Source: Iris pallida (lineage: Eukaryota > Streptophyta > Magnoliopsida > Asparagales > Iridaceae). From it: a stretch of DNA of 64,000 bases. The translations under genes and the position numbers were made by a program. Of this stretch, positions 21,080-32,554 are shown piece by piece. The stretch is from contig JANAVB010015600.1 in NCBI GenBank assembly GCA_029216955.1, positions 31,199,874 through 31,263,873 of the forward strand, written 5' to 3'. Numbering within the stretch: the stretch's first letter is position 1; every line of letters starts with the position of its first letter. The notes under the pieces are model-generated. The model had not been told where the DNA came from and ran no database searches. It saw only the letters and a program-made list of their open reading frames with translations.

Positions 21080-22040
21080 TCATGTTTGGACCTATTAAGA
21101 GTTAAAATTCATCATAAGCAAATCACACCAGAAGACCGTCACGATAGGGATGGCGTATCCATGTACAACATCATACAACCTCTTGGGCATTAATTTAAGA
21201 AAATTTAATCTTAGTATCAGTGTTTCATAATAGTCACCTAAGTCCAGTTTGTTCCTACCCAATGAACCGGTTCTTTGGAATTTTCAGTCAGACTCGGTTG
21301 GGTTGCCACTGCTGGTGACTAACTTACGGACTTAATCCCATACCCCTCGATAATATTATGACTAATTTTCTAGACAAACTCTTCGTCAAAAGTAAAAAGA
21401 CTCTTCGTCAAGAGATCTGTAAAGTTCTTTTATGACTTATAATCAAGAACCACATTTTGCCTTTTAACCTCTTTTACTGTTTGGAGTGCGGCTGCAGGTA
21501 CCTGTTTATCTTAGAACTCACAGAATTATGCTTTAACGGTTCTGTAGCACATTGATTATTATAAAAATGACAACTATATAAACTTATATATGCATAATAA
21601 GGTGTCAGAACCATTTAGCTTTAACAAAAATTATGTTTAAAGATTTTAGACTCTATGATACTCATAGCTATAATAGTTTGTCACATAGACCTATTATTAA
21701 GTATCTAAGTTGTCCCACAGGTGAACTCATCTTTACCATCCATATTTATAAATATGACAGTCTGAAGTACTAGAATAATAGTTTAAGTAATTTTTGTTAA
21801 TTGACCTTAGCAAATTTTTAGTTTATCAAGTTTTGATCAATTTGGGTTAGCTGTACAAGTCGGTTCCCAGGTAGCAGAGGTCTACTAGGAACGATTAAGT
21901 ATCGTCGCTTAGAGTTATTTACGTCCGGCTGACAGAAGGACCTTTCGGCTTGTACCCAGAATATTCTCAACTTTTAAAACCTTGGATTTATAGAAATTTG
22001 TAATTTTGACTAAATTGTTTGAATGAATCAAAAGAATTAT
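21080..22040 (-). mobile_element. Internally deleted copia element, minus strand
   Basis: Read on the minus strand, 22040-21790 resembles the untranslated leader of the copia at 31020-31300 (shared GGAACAAGCCGAAAAGG-type block). It is followed by sequence resembling the RNase H C-terminus (21610-21310 against 63640-63840) and then the 3' untranslated block (21310-21120 against 63835-63960, sharing GGCAACCCAACCGAGTCTGA). Gag, protease, integrase and reverse transcriptase are absent, so this is a deletion derivative of the same family. Its LTRs are not resolved. The flanking DNA to 22228 and after 25341 may belong to it. Confidence 0.65.
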
Positions 22041-22228
22041 AATGTCACAGATGATATACAAACCAATGTTTGCCTAATATAATACACAATTTGTGACAAA
22101 ATAATATTGTAATTACTTTCTCTGACTAAAAAATGTAATATTGTGATAATATGGTAAGTTAAGGTTCATGCAAATTGACCTAGAAAAATATCATATAACA
22201 TCACTTTAATGCAATTATGTGCAATACC

Positions 22229-23070
22229 TGTTGGGAAAAAAACGCGGAAACCTTTCCCCAAACCGGAGAGTACCTGCGAGAGGACCGAGCAATACAACGC
22301 ACGAACCCAAAAACAATCACACAAAACAATCCACGCAGACACAGAGAATTTTTGACGTGAAAAACCCTTGCGGAAAAAAAAAACCACGGAACGATCGGAG
22401 TCCAACCCTGAGAAGCCTCCACTAATGGAATAGAAGAATTACACCCTCTACAAACTCCTCCCGATCCAAATCGGATCCCCACAACACTTGGAAGCAAGAA
22501 CAATGATTACAAGGCTACGAAGAACAAGAACGACGAGTAGAGATTACCCGAATCCGATTCTCCTTCGAAAAACACCTTCGATCCTCCGTCTTCTCTTCCA
22601 AAGTTGTAATGACACTCTTGCCTCCTTCCTCTCTCTCTTCTTGTGTGTTCTACAATGAATAGGGTTAGGAATAACCTAATATTAACTCCCCTAATCCGCA
22701 GCAAAATCTGGACCATCAGATATGATCCAACGGTGAGAAATCACCCTGAATTTCCGCTCAGCCCCGACGACACAGAGTTCGGCCAGAACTCTGTGTCGGG
22801 CTAACAGAACCTACCAGCAACATTCTGGAACCAAAACGCAGAATTCGGGCAGAATTCTGTATGGGGGCAGAATTCGGGCAGAATTCTGTATGGGGGCAGA
22901 ATTCGGGCAGAATTCTGCCTCCCCTGTTCCAGAATGTAAAAAACATGGCTCCCGAGTTTCTTCTTCGTCTCCGAATGGCCTCGTCACCTCCCCGAGCTTC
23001 TCTGACACACAGATGGCGCTTGTCGCACTCCGGGGTCTTCTCCACATAGGTTGGGAACCCCACCCACTCC
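22229..23070 (-). repeat. 3' LTR of the young copia element
   Basis: About 842 bases. It contains three copies of a 29-bp tandem repeat (22839-22917, GAATTCGGGCAGAATTCTG core) where the other LTR has fewer. Its inner end joins the truncated integrase frame at a short TTGGAG microhomology (minus strand), the likely deletion point. Confidence 0.8.
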
Positions 23071-24435
23071 TCCAACTTTGTAGACTTGAGCCCCGGAATC
23101 ACCTTCATGTTCACCAAGTAGCTCATCCCCTTCTCGCTGATATGGCCGAGCCGTCTGTGCCACAACTCGGTAGACGCATCGCTGACTGCGTTCACCTCCT
23201 GTGCCCCCTGTGCGCTCTCCTCCATATAGTAGAGACCGGACTTCTTGCTTCCTCTGGCAATCACCATCGAACCCCTGGAAAGCTTCCACTGACTGTTCCC
23301 GAAGAGACTGAAGAATCCCTCGTTCATCCAACCTTCCAACCGACACCAGGTTGAAACGGATATCAGGGAGATGACGAACATCTTTGAGAATAAGAACACC
23401 ACCCGTCTTCGTTCTTAAATGCACATCTCCAATGGCAACCGCCTTCGACACATCTCCGTTGCCCATCTCTAACACGCCACAGTCGCCTGTCGTGTAAGTG
23501 GCAAACAGTGTCCTGTTGTGAGATACATGTGCTGAAGCTCCTGAGTCCACCAGCCAAGAATTGTCATCGCAGGCGAGGTTTGTAATGACCTCATCACCTA
23601 CGACGATCACATCGCCTCCATGCATCGAGGCCGTCGCTGTAGTGTTCTCTTCTTGCTTCCCCTTGTCGCCCTTCTTCTCTCTCTTCCAAGTGAAATAGTT
23701 CCGCTTGATGTGGCCCTTCTTACCACAATGGTAACACTCTGAGTCCTCGTAATGACCCTTGGACTTCCTCCTGCTCTTGTCTCTACCACCACCTGGACCC
23801 CTGCTTTTGCCCCTTTCGCGGCTCTCTGAAACCAATGCCTCTGAGTGGTGGGATATGGATAAAGTGCCCTGAGAACATCTCCACTTCTCTTCATTCAGCA
23901 CTCCGCTCTTGGCAAACTCCAGATTGACCACGTCCTCTGGAGCAGAAGCGATCATAGATACTCGTACGGTCTCCCACGAGTCTGGCAATGTACACAGCAG
24001 CCATAGTCCCTGAACTTCGTCGTCGAACTTGACTCCCATTGAAGACAGCTGGTCAACCACGCCCTGGAACACACTCAAGTGGTCCAAAATAGATGCCCCA
24101 TCCTTGTATCGCAGACCCATCATCGTTCGGATCAGGAACAATTTGTTTATCCCGATCTTCTTCGCATACAAGGATTCCAGCTTATCCCACAACGTCTTCG
24201 CGTGCTCAATATTGGCAACGTGGTTGTACACGTTCTCGTCCACAAACTGCCGTATGTACCCATACACTTGTATATGCTCGAATGTCCAGTCCTCCTCGAA
24301 TTTATCACTGGGCTTCTCGGATACAAACATGGGTAGATGCAGCTTCTTGACAAACAGCAAATCCTTCATCTTGCTCCGCCAATAATGATAGTTTGTGCCA
24401 TTAAGATTCACCATGCGCACCGGCTTCGCGTCCAT
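23071..24435 (-). pseudogene. Copia gag-protease with truncated integrase start
   Basis: Starts at ATG 24435 (MDAKPVRMVNLNGTNYHYW). The copia gag domain fills about residues 1-180. A zinc knuckle CYHCGKKGHIKRNY follows near residue 235; its last ligand is tyrosine instead of cysteine. The protease active site DSGAS is near residue 296. A frameshift near 23325 moves the frame; the continuing frame shows the integrase zinc-binding start WHRRLGHIS and then breaks off at the 3' LTR. The lost cysteine, the frameshift and the missing pol make it non-functional as a polyprotein, although gag alone could be made. Confidence 0.82.
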
Positions 24436-24491
24436 CTCTCCTCTCTGGTTTCTCTGTCAACTACTGACACTCCTTTTGAATTCCAGAACCT

Positions 24492-24504
24492 GGCTTTGAT
24501 ACCA
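24492..24504 (-). other. Primer-binding site of the young copia element
   Basis: Minus strand TGGTATCAAAGCC, three bases from the end of the 5' LTR. This is the usual copia site complementary to initiator tRNA-Met. Confidence 0.85.
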
Positions 24505-24507
24505 CTC

Positions 24508-25336
24508 TGTTGGGAAAGAAACGCGGAAACCTTTCCCCAAACCGGAGAGTACCTGCGAGAGGACCGAGCAATACAACGCACGAACCCAAAACCAATCACA
24601 CAAAACAATCCACGCAGACACAAAAAAATTTTGACGTGGAAAACCCTTGCGGGAAAAAAAAAACCACGGGACGATCGGAGTCCAACCCTGAGAAGCCTCC
24701 ACTAATGGAATAGAAGAATTACACCCTCTACAAACTCCTCCCGATCCAAATCGGATCCCCACAACACTTGGAAGCAAGAACAATGATTACAAGGCTACGA
24801 AGAACAAGAACGACGAGTAGAGATTACCCGAATCCGATTCTCCTTCGAAAAATACCTTCGATCCTCCGTCTTCTCTTCCAAAGTTGTAATGGCACTCTTG
24901 CCTCCTTCCTCTCTCTCTTCTTGTGTGTTCTACAATGAATAGGGTTAGGAATAACCTAATATTAACTCCCCTAATCCGCAGCAAAATCTGGACCATCAGA
25001 TATGATCCAACGGTGAGAAATCACCCTGAATTTCTGCTCAGCCCCGACGACACAGAGTTCGGCCAGAACTCTGTGTCGGGCTAACAGAACCTACCAGCAA
25101 CATTCTAGAACCAAAAAGCAGAATTCGGGCAGAATTCGGGCAGAATTCTGTATGGGGACAGAATTCGGGCAGAATTCTGCCTCCCCTGTTCCAGAATGTA
25201 AAAAACATGGCTCCCGAGTTTCTTCTTCATCTCCGAATGGCCTCGTCACCTCCCCGAGCTTCTCTGACACACAGATGGCGCTCGTCGCACTCCGGGGTCT
25301 TCTCCACATAGGTTGGGAACCCCACCCACTCCAACG
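24508..25336 (-). repeat. 5' LTR of the young copia element
   Basis: 829 bases, TGTTGGGAAA at the left and CTCCAACG at the right, the latter a one-base departure from the expected CCAACA end. Touches the ATACC duplication. Confidence 0.82.
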
Positions 25337-25341
25337 ATACC

Positions 25342-26447
25342 ATAATTATTTCCAAATGATTATGACTTATTAATAATAATAATACAAAAGATGTTATTTT
25401 TATACATTAATTAGAGAGTTTTATTACTCTTGCTAAATATCTATTAATATAAAAAAGATAGAGCAAATAACTTTTGTTTTACGTACCTACACCCTTAACA
25501 TGTTTGAGCCTTTCCTAACAAGTCATAAACTATAATGCTTTTGGCTTAGAGAGATAATATTAAAAAGATCATATTAAGAATAAGTGAGTACAAAAAAAAA
25601 TTATTACTGTTATCGTAAGCATGTTGCTCATTGAAAAATCTTTCTAATGATTCTGCTTTCAAGAAAAATATAGGTAAGTTTGCATATTAATACAGATGTA
25701 AATAAAATAGTATACAACTTGTTTATTCTGATTAAAGCTGCACAAATATATTTGCAGAGTAAATATCAATATGACAAATTAAAAAAAATTGGACTAGTGC
25801 CCAATGGAGTGGGTAGAATTCATGTAACACATGACAAAAACTAATGAATGGAAACACATGAATAATATTGATAATTCAATGACTTTAGTCAATGGTAAGC
25901 AATGAATGATCACGTTAAAGGTCCTTTACAGCAATATTGGAACTATATGAGCCAGTTTATACAATCAAGTATAATTTCTTAACAACTTAAAAAAAAATTA
26001 TTCACCGCAAGAAACTATTTCTATGTCAAAAAAATTTGTGTTACAAATTGGATCACATACCAATTATAAGACTGTTATAGAACTTGTAAACTAATTGGAT
26101 AAATGTGTCTTGGACATGGGTAAAATACTAGAAATTAACTATCAATTGAACATTACCAATCACTATATATATGTTACTACTAAAGGGATTGTACAAAGTT
26201 TTTGTAAAGGTGGAGTCTTTGACCAACACATGTATAATACTTGAGCATTACCAGTCTTGCGTACATAAATACAATTAAGCTAATGGAGGACATGAAGCGA
26301 TAGACATAGTTAATCATGTGTCCCTTTTTTTACTAGATAGACAAGGAAAATTATATACCTTCTTGTGACTACAGTTCTTTTCCATCTAATATGTAAGAGC
26401 GTCCAGATGGAAGAGCCAGATATTTTTCTAATGTTACTGTGTGTATT
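25342..26447. other. AT-rich DNA, nothing recognised
   Basis: Between the young copia and the CACTA element. No open frame with homology and no repeat ends. It may be intron 2 of phytoene synthase or part of the decayed minus-strand copia. Confidence 0.35.
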
Positions 26448-29329
26448 CACTACAACAGAAATACCTTTTAATGACGGCTAAAAACCGTCATTAATGACCA
26501 ACAATGACGCTTTTTTTTCCAAAGAAAGCGTGATGAAAACGGGTGTTATAAATGTTTTTTAAAAGCGTCATCTAATAAACGTCATGAATATGATGAGTTT
26601 CTGCTACACTTATTTTCAGCGTAGTTTGAAAGCGTTATGAATAGATAATCTCTATAGACTCAATTCAGCACATTTATAACGCTCAATTCTGCACATTTAT
26701 ATATTACTTTCCAAAAAATTATAGATCAATGCTCAATGTTGTTCAATTCAATTTCAAAACATTCATTTTGAACCATATTCACAAGAAAACATCTAAATGT
26801 CATAGAGTACCATTTAATCCATTTACAAATATATACATAATATATATCACCATCTTCATTACATTTTTTCAAAATAGGACATCCAAATACATATATTTAC
26901 AACTACTACTAGTAAGTAGACCCTCAAAACTATTAGTACATTGGCTTCAACTTTGAGCACATCAAAACTGTCGACATCACATAGCAAAACCCTAAAAAAG
27001 ATAAAAAAAAAAATATTACCAAAAGACCACCTCATGTCTTAAGAGTTGGTACCAAGTTTCCAACAAGAAACTAGCAATTGAGGATCATGTAATAAAATAC
27101 TTTCATATACATTGAATCTAAAATTAAACCGACATGAAAGAAACAAGGGGTAAAAAGCATTAAAATACCTACCTGTAGTAATAAAAATAACAGGTTTGTT
27201 GGGGTCTTAAACCTGCACAAATAAAGAAGAAAATGTGACTGATTTACCACAAAAGGTCTTACCTTAAATTTTGTTGGGGGTCTAAATAGTTGGGGTCTTA
27301 TGGCTGATCCTAAAGACGAAAATGTCGAACTTGGACTCGGGCATTTTCTTCCTTGAATAGTGAATAGTTAATATCTTCTTGCGAAAATGGTTGATGCAAA
27401 GGTAATTCATGTGATGTTGAGAAATCTGAATTGTTTAAGAAATGCAATGCTTCATCCATGCTTTTTAAAATTTTACTACCTCAGAGATGTATATATCTCT
27501 TCATTATAATCATCAGCTAAGCAAAAAAGTAGAATTTAGTTTGCACTCCAGAATTATAACCAATAAAATTGCCACCTTTGAAACCGCAGTTTCTGAATTG
27601 ATATATGACCCTTCTAAATTGGCAGTTTTCGGGGGTGGGCGGTTGGCGGTTTAATTAGTTTGTTTCGGCTCAGAATGTTACTTCCTATTTCTTTCAGCTC
27701 TGAATGTTAAGGAAAGAAAACAAAATAAATCTCCAAAACAACCATGGACTAAAGTTCAACTATTTTAAGCACAAAGAATAAAAACAAACAACTTCATTTT
27801 AAGATGCCCTAGACTTACCACTCCCCTCGGCCACAACATCTCAGGAATTTACGACAACTTATTACAATAATTTTAATAATATGAGCACAGAAGAAAGATG
27901 AAGATGAGTTACATTGGTTCAGCTTCGTTTACCTTTTGTTGAATGAAGCTGAGCTTCTTCTTCCTGAACATACTTTATTGGCTTGATCTGTATGTAAAAT
28001 AATGGAAGTTAGTAATAATATTGGAAGTACATAATCCACAATTACAAGACAACTGGTACCAAACAGGCAAACATGCATGCACTATAAAAATTTATGGCTG
28101 ATTGCAAAATTAAGTGCAATAATACAGTCAAAGAAGTAGATAACAATCAATTCGTAACATAATGACAATCAAACTCAGATTAGTCAAGCTTTCTTAGCAT
28201 GTGTCTAATACCAACATTATGTGCCAAAACGAACAAAATATATAATATAGTGCCAAGTATCAGAAAAAAATGTGCGAAAATATTTGCAGGCACGATAGCA
28301 AACATTATGTTCACATTATTTTCCTCCTTTCGGACTTAAACTAGAAACTAAACCTTGATCCGAACAACATTACCAACTATTTTATCAGATACAATACAAC
28401 AAATGACATATTTTTTTTATCATCTAACTGTCGATTATTGCACAGCTTCCCAATCAAACATGCAATGAACAATGTAAGCTGATTCCTTTTGTTCTTGGAT
28501 GTGCATATAACAGAGCATCTTGAATAAATCAATCTCTTATACTAGAAGCTAAGAATATCTCCTTTATCGACGCATGACCTCCTAAACAATTTTGAAACCT
28601 CACTTGGACAACGAACCAAGGAATCTGGACCTATCTTCACCTTGCCTTGCAAGGAATCTGGACCTATCTTGCAACAAAATCATCGTAATCCTTTCAAAAG
28701 TGGTAAGTCTAGAGCACCTGGGAATTTCAAAATTAGGGTTCAGAGATTTTAGGGGTTTTCTAGGGTTAGGGTTTGGTGAGACGTACTTTTGGGCGCTCGA
28801 GTGTGATGGGACGGAACTTCTGGGCGCAGCTGTCCGCGAGGAGGACGGCCTGGAGAGTGGTTCGAGCGAGTTCGTCGGGGTCATCGGAGTTGGCACGGCC
28901 GCCGTCGCCTTTCTTCTGCGCCATTGGAGCCGCCGATGGAGCCGGTAGAGAGAGGGAGTGGACTAGGGGTTTACGTACGAAGCGGTCTGAGCTGAGATAT
29001 TTGTGGTTCGGGTTAGGGTTTTGGAGTTGGGGGAAAGGAAGGAGAAGAAGAGGAGGAGAAGGAGAAGACCAAAATGGGGGAGAGGAAAAATTTTGATGAA
29101 GCACGGGCTGTTCTCAGCATTTTGCCCAAAAAATTGAACTTAAAAATATTACAAGTTTGCCACCGCTCTAAAATATTAATAACGTTTTGTTTTATAAATG
29201 TTATAAAAAGTCAAAAATTAGCCCAAACCGTCATAGAAAAAAGACATTTCGAACTTTAATAACGCTTTTTTATCAGCCGTCATGAAATCCACTTATCAAG
29301 CGTCATTAATAGATCTTTTTGTTGTAGTG
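26448..29329. mobile_element. Non-autonomous CACTA element with captured gene fragment
   Basis: Ends CACTACAACAGAAATA and TTTTTGTTGTAGTG (inverted CACTACAACA), flanked by 3-bp duplications ATT (26445-26447, 29330-29332). Subterminal DNA on both sides carries repeated AATGACGG, AGCGTCAT and AACGTCAT motifs in both orientations, the binding-site arrays typical of CACTA elements. The 2882-bp body has no transposase. A minus-strand frame of about 50 codons at 27312-27468 is unassigned. Near the right end is a GC-rich gene fragment (28700-28924). It would need CACTA transposase in trans. Confidence 0.9.
28700..28924 (-). pseudogene. Captured fragment of eIF2B epsilon subunit gene
   Basis: Starts at ATG 28924 with MAQKKGDGG, then LQAVLLADS and FRPITLERPK, the conserved N-terminus of the epsilon subunit of eIF2B, the nucleotide-exchange factor for eIF2. 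After ERPK the DNA has a GTACGT donor (28786) and, 69 bases on, a CAG acceptor (28718) followed by GTGCT. This would continue with valine-leucine as the family does, then decays into stops. So exon 1, a short intron and perhaps the first bases of exon 2 were taken, with about 180 bases of GC-rich 5' leader. The family leader and codon bias differ sharply from the AT-rich element around it. It cannot encode a functional subunit. Confidence 0.78.
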
Positions 29330-29332
29330 ATT

Positions 29333-31340
29333 AAAGTTTTGTATTCTATCAACTTCACTTCCAGTATTTTAACCAAAATTTTCTGGTATCATTTTATAGG
29401 AAGAGTTTATTTAATAGAAACATGAAATATACAAGAAGCGTGAAGCAACTGACTTATAGATAATAGGATTCCTACTGTTAATTTTCTTAAGAAACCTTAT
29501 TAAGAGTTTCCTACTTTGTGTACAAAAGAGACCAAAACAATGTGTACTGGAATAATATATTATCTAATTGTAATCTATAGAACTAGATGTTGTAGCTATT
29601 GCTACTAATTACAAAAAACAAGTTTCCTCATCATTTATTTTCAACCGTTACAATTTATTTATTCTATAACTTTTGAATGTTTGAATCATGTCCAGATTCA
29701 ATGTATCACATTTTTATCATGTGCTACAATTTTTGTAACGTTAAAATTTAATAGGCTATTTTAATATCTTCATTATTCCATCCTTTGGCAATAGCCTATA
29801 TAATGAGGTTTTCTTCTCCTCTCTTTGATATGAAAAAAAGATCATTGCGAAAGCTCTCTCTCTCTCAAATTTTCTTCCCTCTTGAAATATTGTTCTTCAT
29901 TTGTTGCTCTGGGCGGAGCTAAGTCGGGGTCATTCTCTCGACGTCAGTGCTTCGTGCGCGACTTCCCCGGAGGTCGGTAACTTTAATTTAATTTATTTTC
30001 TTGTAGATTTTAATCCGAAGTTTTGAAAAAAATTTCCAACAATCTAAGAGTTAATTATTTTTCACAAAATATTTAGTTTGTTGTTGTCAATTTCTGTAAA
30101 TTGTTTGCTGCCACAACTTTTGCTATCTATACATTTCTTTCGTGTCAAGTGACTTGCTATTACAAAAACATTTGCTTCCTGGTGGAAAGCTTGATGTCAG
30201 AAAGCATAAGAGCTTACTGTTAGGAATATATGTGCTTGCATATATAAAGTGTTGTTATAAAGTATTTGTTTCCTGCTACAAAGTAAAAACCTTTTGCTAC
30301 TGTTACAGATTTTACTACTGTTAAGAAATTGAAAAGGTTTTGCTTAGTTGTCTCAAACAAGCAATTTAAAAATAAATTAAAAAAAAATTGTTACTGTCAG
30401 CAAAAACAATTTTTTAAAACAATTGCCTTCAAAAGCTTCTGTTTGCTTTAGAAAGCTTCTGTTAATACATTTATTTGTCTTGAAAATAATTATTTGTCTT
30501 TGGAAAGCTTCTGTTAATCCATTTATTTGTCTTGAAAACAATTATTTGTCTTTGAAAAGCTTCTGTTAATCCATTTATTTGTCCATTTATTACAATTGCC
30601 TTGAGAACAATTATTTGTCTTCTGTTTACAGCTTTTAAATTAAACATTTGCTAATTATTTCATTAGTTAATCCATTTACGTTAGCCATTTAGTAACTGTG
30701 CTTACAAAGTTTGTGTATCCATTTAGTTTGGAAGCTTTCACAAATTTTGTAACTGTGCTTACAAATTTGCTTTAATATTTTATTGTTATATTTTACAAAA
30801 AAATATTCATTGTAAATTGCTATCATTAAAAGTTATTTTATTGCCAATTCAAATTGCTTAGCCTTTAAATACTCATTAAATTATTGCTTAATAACATTTG
30901 TTATTACATATAACTGAGACATCTACTATCATTTATTATTTATCTTTTCATAGTCTGACACCTTGGACAAACATCATTGTGTTAGTAATTTTGACAATTC
31001 TAGATTTCTTTTACTCAATATTTTTATTTAGGCTAAATCAAACAATTAATCAATTTAGTAAAAAAAAATTTATTTTTAAAGTTCTAAAGTTAAGATTTGT
31101 TTGGGAACAAGCCGAAAAGGGCCCTTCTGTCAACAAGACGAAATATCGTCTAATCGACCGGTACTTAAGAGTTCCTAGTGAACCTCCGCTTGCTGGGATC
31201 CGGCCCCTACAGCTAACTCAACCTTATCAAAACTTGAAAAACTAAAAATTTAAAGGTTTATTAATAAAATTATTTTAATTGTTAATTTTAGTTTAAAGCC
31301 ATCTTATTGAGTAAATATAATTTTACAGACTTTAGAAAAC
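29333..31340 (+). other. 5' LTR and leader of the large copia element (boundaries unclear)
   Basis: Leads into the gag frame at 31341. A CT-rich leader-like run (29851-29865), a GC-rich block (29911-29985) and TTCCAACA near 30031-30038 could mark the LTR end, but the 3' LTR lies beyond the window and cannot be compared. The block 31080-31250 matches the deletion derivative at 21790-22040. Repeated AGCTTCTGTTAAT and ATTTGTCTTG units lie at 30440-30620. Confidence 0.5.
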
Positions 31341-32549
31341 ATGACTTCTAAGGAAGAGACCTTTTCTGCAAAACCTAAGTCAAACAACCATCTCAAATCC
31401 AAGAAAAACTCCTTCAAAAAGAAGCAGAGTTTTCAACCTCCTCACCAAAACCATCACCACCAAAACCCTCAACCCCAAAACCTAGAAACTTTGGTCAGAC
31501 TCAGGATCAAAGAAGATTTTGTTTTGTGTGTGGTAGAACCAACCATACAGCCATCAACTGCTTCCAAAGGAAGAAAGAACCTATCCAGAACTCCTTCAAA
31601 GGAAAAGGCAAGCCAGAGGCTAACATGATTCTGAATGAGTCTTCCAGCTCCTTCAGATCTGTAAGCTATCAACCTGTAGTAAACCTTTCTTTCCATTCTG
31701 ATGATTGGTGGTTGGATTCTGGAGCTAATGTTCACGTTTCATTTGATCGCTCTTGTTTTTCAACCTATCAAGAATCAGGTGGAGGAGGCGTGACTCTAGG
31801 AGATGGCTCAACGGCACAAGTTGTGGGAAGAGGAAGAATAGATCTGAAGATGACATCAGAAAAAATTCTACCTCTCCATGATCTGCTTCATGTGCCGTCT
31901 GTCAGAAGGAATCTTGTTAGTGGATCCCTCCTTGTAGCCTCAGGATACAAAATTGTAATGGAGGCCAATAAAGTAGTTTTCTCTAAGAATGATCTGTTTA
32001 TTGGAAAAGGATTTGTGAAAGATGGACTTTTTATTTTAAGTACTATGAATAAAAGTTCTAATCCTTCTTTTGTTGCAAATGTTGAATCATCAAATGTTTG
32101 GCATGGTAGAGTAGGTCATGTGAACTTAGGATCTATCAAAAGGATGATGAACTTAGATCTTATCCCTAAGACTCCTATAGATGATGAAAACAAATGTGAG
32201 ATTTGTGTTCAAGCCAAACACACTAGATTACCTTTCAAATCTGTCTATAGAGATTCTGAACTCCTAGAACTTATTCATAGTGATGTTTGTGATTCCAATA
32301 GGGTTTTGACCCGAGGTGGTATAAAATACTTTGTTACTTTTATAGATGATCATTCAAAGTATTGTTATACTTACCTCCTTAAGACCAAAGATGAAGTTCT
32401 AGACAGATTCAAGGTTTATAAATCTGAAGCTGAGACTCAGTTGGATAGGAAGATTAAGATCCTTAGATCAGATCGTGGTGGAGAGTATACCTCAAATGAA
32501 ATGACTAACTTCTGTGAAGAGCACAGAATTATTCATGAGGTAACTGCTC
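31341..32549 (+). pseudogene. Copia gag-protease-integrase, first part
   Basis: ATG 31341 opens the C-terminal part of gag, rich in lysine, glutamine and histidine. A frameshift near 31490 leads to a zinc knuckle CFVCGRTNHTAINC (about 31512-31553), protease with WWLDSGAN (about 31708), integrase zinc finger (H..H..C..C, WHGRVGH to CEICVQAKH, about 32100-32220), and the first two integrase aspartates (IHSDVCD near 32277 and RSDRGGEY near 32468). It stops at the CTTAT target site, before the catalytic glutamate. The upstream gag start is not preserved. Confidence 0.8.
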
Positions 32550-32554
32550 CTTAT

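Larger units (their letters stand above)
22229..25336 (-). mobile_element. Young Ty1/copia element with deleted pol, minus strand
   Basis: Direct repeats 22229-23070 and 24508-25336 both open TGTTGGGAAA on the plus strand. The outer flanks are ATACC on each side (22224-22228, 25337-25341), so the insertion is complete. Minus order: 5' LTR (right), primer site, gag, protease, a truncated integrase start, 3' LTR (left). The integrase core, reverse transcriptase, RNase H and polypurine tract are missing; pol runs straight into the 3' LTR. The two LTRs differ at only about ten places plus one repeat-number change, so insertion was recent. It needs proteins from an intact relative to move. Confidence 0.85.
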
